DNA from: Todiramphus chloris collaris | Lineage: Eukaryota > Chordata > Aves > Coraciiformes > Alcedinidae | Direction: 5' to 3' | Length of the DNA stretch: 64,000 nt | Assembly: GCA_025345505.1 (NCBI GenBank) | Contig: JANVCC010000020.1 | Span: 51,695,523 to 51,759,522 of the forward strand | In this document: piece after piece, positions 49,217-61,600 of the stretch | Numbering within the stretch: the first letter of the stretch is position 1 | Layout: each line of letters starts with the position of its first letter | Notes under the pieces: generated by a model | Database searches by the model: none | Told to the model about the DNA's origin: nothing | Seen by the model: only the letters and a program-made list of their open reading frames with translations | Translations under genes and position numbers: made by a program

Positions 49217-49860
49217 AAATAAATACTTAAGGTTAGTGCTAGTGCTGGAGAAGTCCTGCTTGCTTTAGAGCTGTAAGAAACTCTGTTAAGCTTTAAAAGG
49301 ATGCCTGTGCATTCTCTGTGCAACTAAAAGATACTGCTGTGATTGCTGTGCTGGTCTTTTGGTTTAAAAGTAAGATAAAGCATGAGGTGGGGCCGGGGAA
49401 GTGGTGTTCATGGACTGCAGGAACCTGTCTCCCAACAGTGGGATTGTGGTGTTCCCCAATGCCAGGGAAGTTGTGTGAAGTTGAAGGTAGGAGTAGTGGC
49501 AGATGTGCTGACTGAAGAGCCTCATCAGGAGATGAGGAGCTGAAATATAGATAGAAGGTAAAGTCACGTATGATGTTTGTGATGAACATGATAAAAACTT
49601 GCTGAGGAGCAGCTTGGATTACAAAGAACTTTTTGCCTCTTTCATGTCTCGTGATAATTAAGTATTCCATTTTTATTGCTTAATTAGAACCCCGTTTGAA
49701 ACAAGCTGAATAACCGATGAAATATGAGATTAAGCATCAGCAAATCTCTTGTGGTCGGAGACGTGCCCAGGGTGAAATCCAAAACAGTTTTGTAAAATTT
49801 GTATTTGAAACAAAGCAAAAATAGTTATTATCAGAAACAGAAGGCAGATTCTCAGAGTGC

Positions 49861-50110
49861 AAATGCAGATGGAATTAATTTTTAGTGTTATGCTGAACTG
49901 AAAAAAATGTAGAATTAAATATCCCCTTTAATGGGGTTGCTATATCATCACTGCAAGTTTTTAAAAAATGCATCTTTAACCAGATAAGGAGATGCTATCA
50001 GGCACTTTTAATTTTAATTAAGGTTTAACCTATTGGAGGAATATATATTTAAAGAATTAATTAAAATGCTGTTCACTGTATAAGAGATTTCAGTATAGGA
50101 AATTACTTAA
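49861..50110. promoter_or_regulatory. Candidate AT-rich regulatory element (TAAT cluster)
   Basis: Within 250 bases there are several homeodomain-type cores: ATTAATTT near 49875, TTAATTAA at 50014-50021, AATTAATTAA near 50056, and AATTACTTAATT near 50100. They lie in sequence that is low in simple repeats. Dense TAAT cores are common in conserved enhancers, but AT-rich DNA also gives them by chance, so this is only a candidate. Confidence 0.25.
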
Positions 50111-50607
50111 TTGCGGTATCATAGGGGATCTGTGCTTTGCAAGCTGTTTTGTGATGCTAAAAAAGCATCTTCGTGTGGATGATCAGGATCTCTGGGGAGA
50201 CCCAGATGATGATGATGGCCTTCTTTTGAGTTTAGTTTGATTAAAAGTAGTTGCTGGTCTTGCTGCATCTTTTTCTGTTAAACTGTATTATTCCGGTTTC
50301 TGTTTTTCTTCAGGGTGGGCGGCTGGCACAAATGCTCAAAATACCTGAGATAATTGGGCATAATTTGATTGCATCATGGTAATCTTGTATCGTTCAAGAA
50401 GGGTTTTTAAGGTGGTTAAAATACCTTTAAAATCTGAAGCCCTTCACTACTGTCATTCTTGATAACCTTGTATTGCTGCATGTTCATTTTTTTCGTTCTG
50501 CTGAACATATGAAGTTACTGCTGGAGTTGCTTAAGGATCAAAGAATTCCTTATTTAATATTTTTATTAGCAGCCTTTACAGAAGAATTAGAAGCATGCTA
50601 AATAAAT

Positions 50608-50640
50608 TTGCCAACTCCAAAGATGAGACACGTTGGCAAG
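50608..50640. promoter_or_regulatory. Inverted TTGCCAAC / GTTGGCAA half-sites (NFI-like)
   Basis: TTGCCAAC (50608-50615) and its exact reverse complement GTTGGCAA (50632-50639) are 16 bases apart. TTGGC/GCCAA is the half-site of nuclear factor I. Known NFI palindromes have a spacer near 5 bases, so two independent half-sites are likelier than one dimer site. Confidence 0.3.
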
Positions 50641-53235
50641 GCGGGGGAGGACTGGATTATTATGTGAGAAGAACCACTTTCCTCTGCCGTTAATTGGTTT
50701 TGGGAGAATGTCATGTGCTTAAGGACGGATGATATTAATTTCTTCTGTAAGCTTGGCCTCATCATTTGGGAGCAGCAAAGAATGAAGGTGTCCTGCTTGT
50801 ACTTAGGAGGATGAGTTTAAACAGCCACAGGTCAAGGAAGGGTAATTAGGATGCTGGTGGAAGTATTGGCCAGCCTGTTTACAAGTAGCCTGGAAAAACA
50901 AAACATGAAAGTAGGTAGAGTTGCTCTTTTTTCTAGGAAGGAAAAAAAACCCCAACCAAAAGCGTAGTTATTTAAGCTATGGGATGGTTTTAGGATCAGG
51001 CATTAGGTGTAAGTATGGAATCCACTTAGGCTGGCAGGCAGGTTATTGCTCACCCCTTGTTTGGTGCTTCCCCATGGGCAAAGCCCAATGCCTTGAGCAT
51101 TAACTAATCTTGGCAAACCCCAAGGTCAAGTGTTGGAATTAACTCTCTACAGAGCACATTGTTTGGGGAGCTCACTTTAAGTGATTTCTTTGAAAAGAAA
51201 GAACAAAGCTTTTGGAGAAGTATTTATTAAAGAGCAAATGTAATGCACAGACAGCCCTGTCTTCCTTAAGGATTCGCTGCTGCTCTTGGTGGTTGCGTGG
51301 ACGTGCTAGACTTCTTCTGACACCTCTGAGTAGGTGCCAGTCTGTCAGATTATCTCAACTAAAATAAACCTTTCTCCCACTCCCTGCCTGCTATCAGCCC
51401 TTTGAGAGAGAATTACTTTTTAAAATGTACTCGTGTTCACTGGGCTTTTATTCTGCAGTTTTAAACTAGTTTTTAAATGAGCAGAGAGAAGGTGAAAAAT
51501 GTTGGCCACTTTTAATACTGTCATTTAATGATCTCATCCTTTGAGTCACTGTTTGTGGAGGGATGGCTTATCTTGAGCCTTTCTTTCCTTTCCTTGCCTG
51601 TTTTTCCTTAAGAGTGTCTCCTATTGTGTTAAGCCAATAACCCTTTTTATATAGGTCAGCGTTTAGTATTAATGAGCTTTTATACCGTGGTTATAAATGT
51701 CACACACGTTTCTTAAAGTAGGAGTGCGGAATAGAAAATACTGCCTGGATTTGTTCTTTTCTTTCCAACAGTAGCTGTGTGAGACAGTTGATCTTCTGAC
51801 AGGAAAAAAAAAAAAAATTGCTTTGATTAATCAGAGCCTTTTGGCTTTTATCATTTAAAATGCAATCCCAAAGACCAAATGTTACCGTGTTTGCCTTCAA
51901 AAGCACCTGCTTTAGGAAAATTTTTAAAAAAATTAAGTTAATGTGAGGTATGCAAGTGAATTTTACACGGAAAACTGCAAGTAAAAGTAGCAAGTTTTTA
52001 TTTGTTTTGTGAACCCTCATTGTGTTCAGATGTGCATGGCTGTGATGACCCTCTACTTGCAGTGAAGCAACGTGGGGTTTGGCACATCCTCAAGAGGCTG
52101 CAGAATTAGCGGCGATAGAGACAAATGTGGCAGGCTTCGCTTACACCAGGAGTGGCTGCTACGTTTGGCTCTGTGTAATGTGTCTGCCTCTGTATGGATG
52201 GCATGTTGTAAGAACACTGTGTAGCATAGACCAGAAAAAAGATATACAAGCAGTTTGGAGAAGTGAGTTGGTAGTGGCTCTCCAGGGCTCTCTCTCCTGC
52301 CTTCTTTAGTGTCTGGATTGCAGAGCACTCCAGTAATGTCACCATCCAGAGTTTCTACTGTTTCATTTCCTCCAGCAGCAACCACTCCAGCACAATGTTT
52401 CTCCTGGTAAGATGAGGAAGCCCTAGTGCTGTCACTTCCACTTAGTTTCCAGCCACAGCTATCTTAGCAAACAAAGGGTTGAACGTCTGCAATGTTGCTG
52501 TAGTGAATGGTGCTATAATGCTGCAAACAGAGAAATGGGGAAGCTGAACACGCTTGAAAGTAGCCTAATAAATTAGTATTGTAATTTGATCAGTCTTTAG
52601 TTTTGAATTTTGGCTATTTAGCAAAAATTGCTTGGAAGAGCTATTAATTTTACCCTAAAAACAATGATGCTGTATAGAGAAAAATATCTGACCATATGTT
52701 TCTATCTTTATTTTAAAGGACATTGACTGATGAGATTTATTTTAAAGGGGAAAATAACTTACCATTATAGATTCCACTTTCTAATAAAATGGAGAAGAGA
52801 TGGATTTACAGCCCCTTGCGCTACAGCTGTATGTAATACATGATTTTGAGAGTTCAGGGTAAGTGGCATCTGAAGAGCTTTCTTGAATGGAAAGCAAATA
52901 CCATGTTTTGCGATGTTACACAGCTGATCTGATATGTACTTGCATGGGTTTCGGTGTTTTATAGCTATTTTCTTGCCTGCTTAGTACCTTTTACATTCCT
53001 CTGTCATACTGTGCTGATTCCTTCTATTGCTGCTACCATGGAGCTAAGAATTAACTGTCAAGTTGTAAGTTGTCTTCCAAGCTCATTACAAGAACTGTTA
53101 AAAATCATTAGTGAAGAAAGAATATTACAACAAGACCTTATAAAGTGTATATATATTTTATAAATATTTTTCTGGAAACGGAATATTTCCAGGTTTTTAA
53201 AATCCAGGTGGAACATGAAAGTTGGTAACTATGGT

Positions 53236-53440
53236 GGACAGGAGTGTTGTTTTGGTGTGTGGCTTGGTGTGTGGTTTGTGGTGGGTTTGTTGTGTTGGTT
53301 TTTTGGTTTTTTTTTGGTTGGTGTTGGGTTGGGGTTTTTTTTTTGGTTGGTGTTGGGTTGGGGTTTTTTTTGGTTGGTGTTGGGTTGGGGTTTTTTTTGG
53401 TTGGTGTTGGTTTTTCATTTGTTTAACTTCCTGCTAGTTT
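53236..53440 (+). repeat. G/T-rich minisatellite, 27-29 bp period
   Basis: The core GGTTGGTGTTGGGTTGGGG is repeated exactly at 53316-53334, 53345-53363 and 53372-53390, with a partial fourth copy at 53399-53410. The copies are separated by T-runs of 10, 8 and 8 bases. The flanks are also G/T-only. Each core has four runs of two or more G, so it could fold as a two-tier G-quadruplex. The 27-bp period is a multiple of three, so reading frames stay open through it on both strands and give spurious repetitive peptides (HQPKKTPTQ on the minus strand). Confidence 0.93.
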
Positions 53441-56400
53441 TATTGTGATGTAAAACACCTGCAATTTTTATCATTGCCTTTCTCCATGTAGGGCATGTTT
53501 TATTTTCTAGACAGGTACAATGGTTACTCCTGCAAAAACATCTATCTAGCAACAAACCCAACAGCACTTTCCAGTGTTCCAGGAACTTGCATCATCAGCA
53601 TATTATCATGTATTATAGTTATTAATTAGTGAGTCATTCTTTTGCCATTAGAGCAGTAGTCAAATCTGGGTTAGGCCCCAGAAGAATAGGAGTTTAAAGG
53701 TCTCATAAAACTTCCTAGTGCCTGCATATCAATTGGCTACCTCCTTGTTGTGCTTCAATGCCTCGGGTAAATGCTGGTGGTTTTTTATGTGCTCTGAGTC
53801 CTGTGCTGAGGTTGCTCCTCTGCGGGCTTGTGGTGCTGCTGTCATCTTTGGAAAGAGAAAGATGCTTCAGGTTGTAGGAGTTGAGTTTTCTACCTTGGCA
53901 GTGTTTGAAAATCATTGGAGGAGCTGAGCAACACTCCTTTCCTTCCTGCTCTCTGCTGTTGAGCCTGTGGTCCTTTAGTATAGCACTAACCTGCTCAGCC
54001 AAATGGTAAACGTCACAGAGATATCTTCATGTTTGTTTGGGTTTTTTTTTGTGTGAGGTGAAGCAAATGTCAGTAATTCCTCATCTGATCACAAACAATA
54101 AATTTAATGTAGCTTTTAGTCATACTTATTCCATATCCACTTTCTTGTTTTCAGGACATAAGTGACACTAATTTGCACTTGCACAGTTCTTCTATCTTGA
54201 TTACTGAGCAGGCTGGATGATGTGAAGATTACTGATGACGTTTTGAAAGACCAGTCGCTTGCCAGTGTCTTTAAAATTCTCTTCTTTTTTCCCTTGTCTG
54301 ATCAAGCCCCAGGGTGAGACATCAGAGGCAGCTTCCTACAAATGCAAAAGCAGTAGAAAACATGATCCCTGGCTTGTTCATCAAAGTTCATACTCATTTT
54401 CTTTGCACAGGAAGCAGTGTGTCTGTTGACCAGACCTAGCACAGGTAACAGCACCTGCTGCAACTGCTTCTGGACAGGGGAAAAATTCTTTCCCCTCTTC
54501 ATACTGGCATTTGAGCAGGCTGTGAGATGTGAACAAATGCCTTGGCAAGTCTTCAGTGCCCACTGCCACCTGGTGTGGTTATTTCCTTATCTTCAGGAAT
54601 GCTGCTTCATTCCAGGGAAAGCTCAAGCATGTCCTAGATGGGTTCATTGGTTGGTGGTGATGGACCTGAGCCTACCTATACATATATATATATGTGAGGT
54701 ACTTCTGGTTTAAAACATTTTCTTATTTATTGTTTTTAAGCACCAGTTTATGGCAGTGGTGTAGAGATTTCTATGAATGACTGTGACAGACTACGCATTT
54801 TATTCACGGATTTGCTTGCAAACTTTAGAAAGAGGTCAGTGACGTGGGGATTTGACCTAATATATTGCTACAACTACTGAGAAAAACACAGTAAGAACTA
54901 TTTTTTAAGAGCTAGATTTATTTTGCTTCTCTTGAAAGTGCTTTGCCACTGTAATATTTGCATCAACCAATTGCTGCTCAAGTTTTGCATAATCCAAGCC
55001 AGCCTTTTAATACTTCACTAGTATCCTTTCAACCCGCTGAAAGCATTTTAATTGATTTGGAGGGATTATACTGAAGGATAAAGTTAGTCGTTACTAGCAG
55101 GAGGAGAACAATAGGAAATCTTTGAAAATTTTTTTTAATTTTTTAAGTAAAACAGCAGTATTTAATGTGTCAGTGAGTGCTTTCAGTAGTATTGGGTAAT
55201 CTGTGGAGGAAAAATAAACTACCTGTCAAAAATGTGCTGATTACGGCACCTTGCCCAGAGCTAAATTCATTGTAATAAAACCTCCTGGACCGGAACGGGG
55301 TGCTGTTCACGCCATTCGTCTCCTGAGTTGTTTTTGCAGCATGTAAACCCAAAGCCAACAGCTGTCAGGTCACAAATGGATGAAGAGCCATGTCATGAGG
55401 CACCGCTGAGCTACGGGGCTCCCGTCCTTTGGAGGTAGTGTCAGCCAGGCCCTGGCAACAGTGGCTGGAGCCTGGAGGAGCTGAAAGTGGGGGATTAGAA
55501 GAGCTTACATCCTTTGACTTTGTACCGGATCACTGGATTGAAATCACTTTGATAGGTGCTTTTTGAGGATTTTGCAGTGTTGGTTGTTTTTTGATTGTTT
55601 GGGGGTTGTTTTGAAGTCTCTGGAACTATATGCTGTGTTGCTTGCCCTCTAGTTTTGCAGAAACATTAGCATCCAGTTTAAAGTGGACATTAAGACAATC
55701 AAGTCTATACTTACTGTATCAGCGGGGTGCTCCTTCATGGGACACAGAGTATCACCTTCAAATCGGCTTCAAAGACAGACTCCCTTTTACTCCCTTCCCC
55801 TCCCTATGCAATGTGATGCGGTTGCTTTGGGAAGTAGATGCATTTCTTGCATGAGCAGTTCCGTAGGTCTTTTTGTCAATATAGCTGGGTTTATGAAAGT
55901 TTAGGCTATAAGTAAAACAAGGAACCTACCTGCAGCATATTGTAGGACACGGTTTTATTTTTCCTAATTAGCATCCTAGCGTAATGTCTCTCCTTCCTTT
56001 CCCTCTCCCATCTCCAATATCCAAAAAACTAAACTGACAAAACATTTCTTGTGCTTTTATTATTTAATGACTAAAATGATCCAAGCATTAACAAAGTCTG
56101 TTGATAACATGGGGGCAAATGGGAAGGTGTTGATGAACGGTGCTGTGCAAACTTCCGTTTACTGCTATGCAGAATATGTTTTGAAAAATATTGGAGGTGC
56201 AAGGCCTTAATTAAAATGTGTTCAATGATAGCTAGCACTGGGTATGAATTCAGATAGGCCAAACCTTTAAAACTTATTTTACAGGTAAAAAACGGTGTAA
56301 CATCAAGTCATCCATGCTTGAAAACTGTCTTGGTGGTTTGTTGTTTGTTTTGTTTTGTTCTTGGAGGAGGAGTTATTTTTTTAAAGCATATTGTAGTATA

Positions 56401-56745
56401 GTAATAGATTTCAGAGGTTGGGAGAATTTTTTTTGGCCAGAACCAGTCCCAGTTACTGTTGTTAGGATGCCTCTGGCTCCTCTTAACACCTCTGTCTGCA
56501 CCCAAGTCCCTTGGCCAGCAGATAAAAAGACCTGAGCGCTCCCTGACACAGATAAGCAATGATAAACCAGGTACTTATTCTGATTTTCAGTACAGTAGAA
56601 ATGTTACTTTGTGGTGTTGCATCTCTCTCTCCCAAAATTCCCATTATTAACCTTGTTTATTTGGACTTCCTAAGTTCAGATATTGGTCAGAAGATACCAG
56701 TGTTGAGAGCAGGTTCTTTAGGAATGTATGATTCTTTTCTTTTTG

Positions 56746-56760
56746 TTTTTTTTTTTTTTT
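56746..56760 (+). repeat. T15 homopolymer
   Basis: Fifteen T follow CTTTTCTTTTTG, and GTACCCC comes next. This could be a retroposed poly(A) in reverse, but no element body is seen on the far side. Confidence 0.85.
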
Positions 56761-56958
56761 GTACCCCTTAACATTATGTATTTGTAAGCTCAGTTAATAG
56801 CAGAGATTTCCAGGGTAAATATTTTGTGGTATGTCAACCTTGGATTTAATTGCAAATGCTTTCACTATTCCACTATGTATCAACAAATACAATTAGAAAT
56901 GAAGAGGTTTTTACATGCAAATTGGTCATGTTTACAGAACAAACTCTCTCAATGAGCT

Positions 56959-56994
56959 AAAAAGAGAAGAAAGAAAAAAGAATAGAAAAAAGAA
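56959..56994 (+). repeat. A/G polypurine tract
   Basis: About 36 bases are all A or G apart from one T at 56983, with near mirror symmetry. Such tracts can form triplex DNA. No neighbouring gene is seen. Confidence 0.7.
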
Positions 56995-58046
56995 CTTAGA
57001 GGTAGTTATGGTTCTGCTACTGCTCAACCTTCTTGACCCTTCAAGGTATGGACAGCAATTTTCCTGTAGTCAAAAGCAGCAAGATAGTAACTCCAGAGGT
57101 CTGAGACAGCCATAGCTGAGCTGTTTGTCCTACATACAATTCCATTGCTGTCATCACTGCCTTTTGTCTTTTATCTGAGGAAACTGCAGGTCAGCAATTT
57201 AGCTCCCATAGCGGTATTCTCCTGTACCTGACTTTTCACTTCATTTGGCCGCTAAGTGCCAAGTTTCATCAACCAAAATAACTTCCAAGATCTGGGAGTA
57301 CTGTGGGGGTTTTTCTTCATTTTTATTTTGATATGCTATATGTCATTTCCATATCAGGGAGAAGTTGAAAAATTTTTAGTGGATGAAGTAGGTAACATGC
57401 CATGAAGGAGTTCTTAAGAGTAAAATAATTGCTTTCAAGACGTCAGGCACGGAGGTTCTGCCTTATCGGCTAATGCCCTAAAATTATGTTTACTCAGTGG
57501 GTTAGCACTTTCCCTGTGTATGGCTTTCTAGCTGTTAATGAGCTCATGTTCCTTATGGGTAGGAACGTATTCTGTCAGATTCCTAAGTAAGCATCCTCAA
57601 CATCTCTTGTGAAGGTTATGGAAATCAGGTAAACAAATGATTCTGTAGTTGTCCACGTTCTTGTGGTGGTGTTCAAACTGTGTAGAAAATTAAAGTAGAT
57701 TTTCTAGCTTTCCTATTGAAGGAGCGTAGCACAAACAACTTCTGTTTCTGATCTAAGCTACTACTGTAGTTTAAATAGGGGATGAACATAAAATAAATCC
57801 TGCATCCTTTTGGATTTTGTCTATACAGGCTCAGGTCTTGCATGTACTTCTGGAGTACAAGTTACAATGTGACTTCCTAAATCCTCTTTTTTGTCAAGAA
57901 TGTCAGCGTTCCTGGCTAGAAGGGCTCACTTTTTTAAAAAAGTAATTTTTATTTACTTTACCAGGGGATTAATGGAAAAACAACACTTAAGGAAGCCAAA
58001 TTAACTTCACACATACTGAGCCTAAAATGCTCTGTAAGGTAGGATG

Positions 58047-58089
58047 CTTTATCTTACTCTTTAATTACACTTACACTTTATCTTACTCT
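58047..58089. repeat. 14-bp direct repeat
   Basis: CTTTATCTTACTCT occurs at 58047-58060 and again at 58076-58089. It looks like a small local duplication. No inserted element lies between the copies. Confidence 0.75.
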
Positions 58090-58550
58090 GAGTTGCTAGT
58101 GCGTGTTCCAGTAGCTTAGAAGTGAAGTTAATGTAACAGGCTCAGAATTGGACTAAGCCTTGGGTTTGATGTTGGCTGCTATGTATTAGCCAGCCTTAAA
58201 GATTTCTGCTTCTTCTCCATAACCACATATGTAAATAAAACTGCTTATATGCATCTCAAAATTAACTGAAGTCACAAATTTTGAATAGGATCTTAGAGTG
58301 ATGGAAAATTAACTCATTGCCCTAGTGCAATTTTGTAATAAAAGCAAGACTTCAAGTCAAGATCCTGAAGTGTGTCATTGTGAGGAGAGATGGGACAAGA
58401 AAGCCTCCGGGGAGCTCTTTTACCCCACCAGCACCTGCCTTAAATATCTGTTATGTGGGATGGGCACTTGCTTAAAATTGTCAACCAATTCACTTTTGTA
58501 TCTAATAAAACTGGAAAGAGTAGTAGTTAAGTAATTTATGCCTCTTAATT

Positions 58551-58626
58551 AAAAACAAACATACCAACCAAAAAAGCCCCAAACCAACCAACAAACCACC
58601 ACATAACCCCCCAAACTAAACAAAAT
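58551..58626 (-). repeat. A/C-rich low-complexity block
   Basis: About 75 bases are nearly only A and C (CCAACCAACAAACCACC-type words). It is the reverse-complement form of the G/T blocks. Confidence 0.75.
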
Positions 58627-61600
58627 GAGTCCCCACACCCAGAAAACATCCTTTTTTTAATGCAGAAATCCTGTTGTTTAGTAGGCATTTATCAGGGACT
58701 CAGACCACTGGAGGAAATCAGTGTTACATAAATCCAATGTATGTTTCTGATCTGAACAATTTAAGTCATTTTGCATAAATTTTAGAAGTTATATGCATAA
58801 TTCCAGCCTTCTGTAAATGATGTTCCCAGAATTAAAGAACATCACACAGTCCCTTGATTTTGAACAATTAAATGTTCTATGGCTGCTCTGCCTATATATA
58901 GATATTCCTTAAGCTTGGCAAAGGGCCAGGAGCATGTGCTGGCATTTGGCTAGGGTCTTCTCCCTTTTTCTGATTATTTAGGATGCCTGCTCAGGGCAAG
59001 AGTATCAGCCTATATGAATACTATCAGCCAGCTTAAAAAGTCCAATTATTTCATTAGCCCTGCTAAGACACTTCTATAACTTACGTATGGGTGCTCTTGC
59101 TAAGCTTAGAAGGTCCAGCTTCAGATGTAGCTCATGTAGTTGGTCACTAGTCTTCATTGAGGTGTTTTATACCATGACTCCACAATATTTTAAACCTAAT
59201 AATACACAAAGGGGCTCTAAAAAGCAATTGGAGTTGGGCAATATACTTGTGCAGCCATGGCCTGCAGCTCTCAGGTGTAGGACATTTCTGATATCCATGC
59301 ACAATGGACATTTGCCTGGTTTCCAAAATGTGCACTGTGCACCTTTGCCTTAGACCATTAATAATCCAGAGGATGGTTATTTCCTTTTTTGGTGAAGTGT
59401 TTTGGTTTCTCCTTAGGGCAGGAATGTTTTCTAGCCATCATAGACTATCATAAAATGAGTATCTTGCTTGATCTCTTGTGCTTATCAAACAGGTGATGCT
59501 TGTTTTGAGCTAGAAGCTCTGTCACCGTTTTAGTGAGATCCTTGTACTTTGTGTGCGTTTTATCTAGAAGGTGTTTTTGAGAGGAACGGGAAATGGTGTG
59601 ATGACATAACTAGTAAAATCAAACATGCATGTTGACTAAAAGAAAAACTTCTAAAGCAACTGTGTCCAAAACTTGATACCTGTGTCATGGTTGTACCTTC
59701 AAGAGTGTTTGAAAGGGCTCTGATTTCATTGCAGGGGTGGGGCTCCTACTCAATCACCTCCAAAACTAAAGAAATTTGCAAAGGGGGGTGGAAAATTGTA
59801 AAATTTTCATGTCTGAATTCAGTCACTGGGATTTTTCTTTCTGGCTAAACCACTCTGGGCTAGTTTGGAAGAAGAAACTCAACAGTTAATGGAGTAACTT
59901 TATGCTTTGTGAAAAGAAACTTCACTGGTGGCAAGTGCTGGCTTGTGGCTTGAAACTATTGTTGTTCTGATATCAGTGAATAAACAGTCAATTACACAAA
60001 GATCGGTCCCAAGGTGATGATGAAACAATATATGGATTTGGAAGCAAGGTGAAGGTGTTTTGAAAGCAGAGGGTATCTGTGCAAATTATAGTTCCATCCA
60101 AAACTACCACAAACAAATATGGTTTGGATAAATCCAGGAAGCACGGGCTATCTGCCAGCTCACGTTTCAAGATCTTATCCAACTTCAGCTGCAGCTGAAT
60201 ATGCAAAATTGCATCCTCGTAACTTAGAGAAGTCGATGTATGTGCTTTAGTGCATTATGTCATCAGTAAAGTATTTTAATAGCAAATAAGGCTTTATTTT
60301 GCTCTTGCTTTATTGCATTGGCTGCTCTACATTCAATATGTACAGCACTGGCACAACATAGCTTGCATGCTAATGCATTAACAGAAGAAATGGTAACTGT
60401 GTTCTAAGACCATAATACTTTGAATCTTAAAGCCTGGAGAGGGGGAAAAAAACCCAAAATGCCCAAAAAAACACACAAATGTGGCATTTCATGCTGTTGT
60501 ACAAAGCTAGCAAGTAATAGGTGATAAATCAGATGTAATTCTGAAAGGTACCGAGATGAGACAAAATTAATATAGTTTCCAAAGTAACAGCTTTTTTTTG
60601 GAGTCAGCTTTCAGGTTAAAACAGAACTGTGAGTAATTCAGGATAGTGATATAAATAATAATATTAAAAAAAAAAATAAAGAATGCAAGATATATTTGGA
60701 TTAGTATTTTAATCTGGAGGATGCCAATTAAATTAACTCTGCACACAGGTTTAGGCAATGCTGAAAAAAGCCTCCACTCCTTGCTCCACAACCAAGTATT
60801 GAACAGTATCCTGAAATAACATGGAATTAGAAAATTGAGATAAATTTAATGTGGATTAATGGCATTTTGTTAAGTGTGTTGAGTAAACTGCTAAATGTAG
60901 TAATCCGATTTGCCTACGTATGTGACTGTCTAATAGAAGGGATTTATGCATAGTGCTAGAGAGTGTTTCATGCTATAACTGCAGCCCTGTGGTGAGTAGA
61001 GGAGTCTTGAAGAGACAAGTGTGACTTGGAGCGGAACAGGAATTTGTATAAATAGCTAAAAAAGTAAAATATGGAGTTTAGTTTGAAATCAGTCTTTCGT
61101 TTGCCAAATTAATATTATGCATGTTGCATAAAAATTCCTGTAGAACTTAAGGAAGATCGTGTATGCATGTGTCATCTTTTCCATTGACATCAGCTGTGGT
61201 AGGACACCAGTTCTACCTGCAAACCTCGCCTGGTTCTCTGTGGACAGAATCACTTGTCTGGATTTTCATGTTTTTTTTCTGATAATGAACCAGGAACAAC
61301 TGGGACAACTTGTTGATGAAGTTGCTTTGGATTTGCATACTAGTGCCTCACACGCAGCACGTAAACTTCACTTCAAAAGTCCTTGTACTTAAGATCCACA
61401 TGCAGTTATCTCCTCCTCAGATGGCAATGCTATTGTAGCCTGTATGACCTTTGCATGGCATCATCCGAGATGCGCAGTAGGTGGAACATACCATCATCAA
61501 AGAGGCATAGGAGAGTACTCATCAACTGTTCTTTTACCCTTTCAACAACATGAATTTGGAGTCAACTAGGACAGAGGTGTTCATGTGAATAGCTTGAAAA

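Larger units (their letters stand above)
48061..53235. other. Noncoding single-copy DNA with AT-rich regulatory-like segments
   Basis: No gene is recognisable. This stretch includes the TAAT-rich segment at 49861-50110 and the inverted NFI-like half-sites at 50608-50640, listed separately. The small open frames near 49300-49670 and 52050-52385 overlap on opposite strands and lack domains. Confidence 0.72.

Noticed and set aside
53316-53410. CRISPR array or telomeric repeat
   Set aside because: The spacers are T-runs rather than unique sequence, and the unit is not TTAGGG. The host is a vertebrate.
53197-53448. Repetitive proteins encoded on both strands
   Set aside because: They are translations of the G/T minisatellite, whose 27-bp unit keeps the frame open. 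They are not genes.
55241-55430. Second CpG-richer stretch
   Set aside because: Only about eight CpG in 190 bp with long gaps. It is much weaker than the patch at 47735 and not called as an island.
59438-59465. Possible antisense CR1 3' end (ATCATAGACTATCATAAAATG)
   Set aside because: Only about 20 bases resemble the CR1 terminus, and the sequence beyond does not match the CR1 body.
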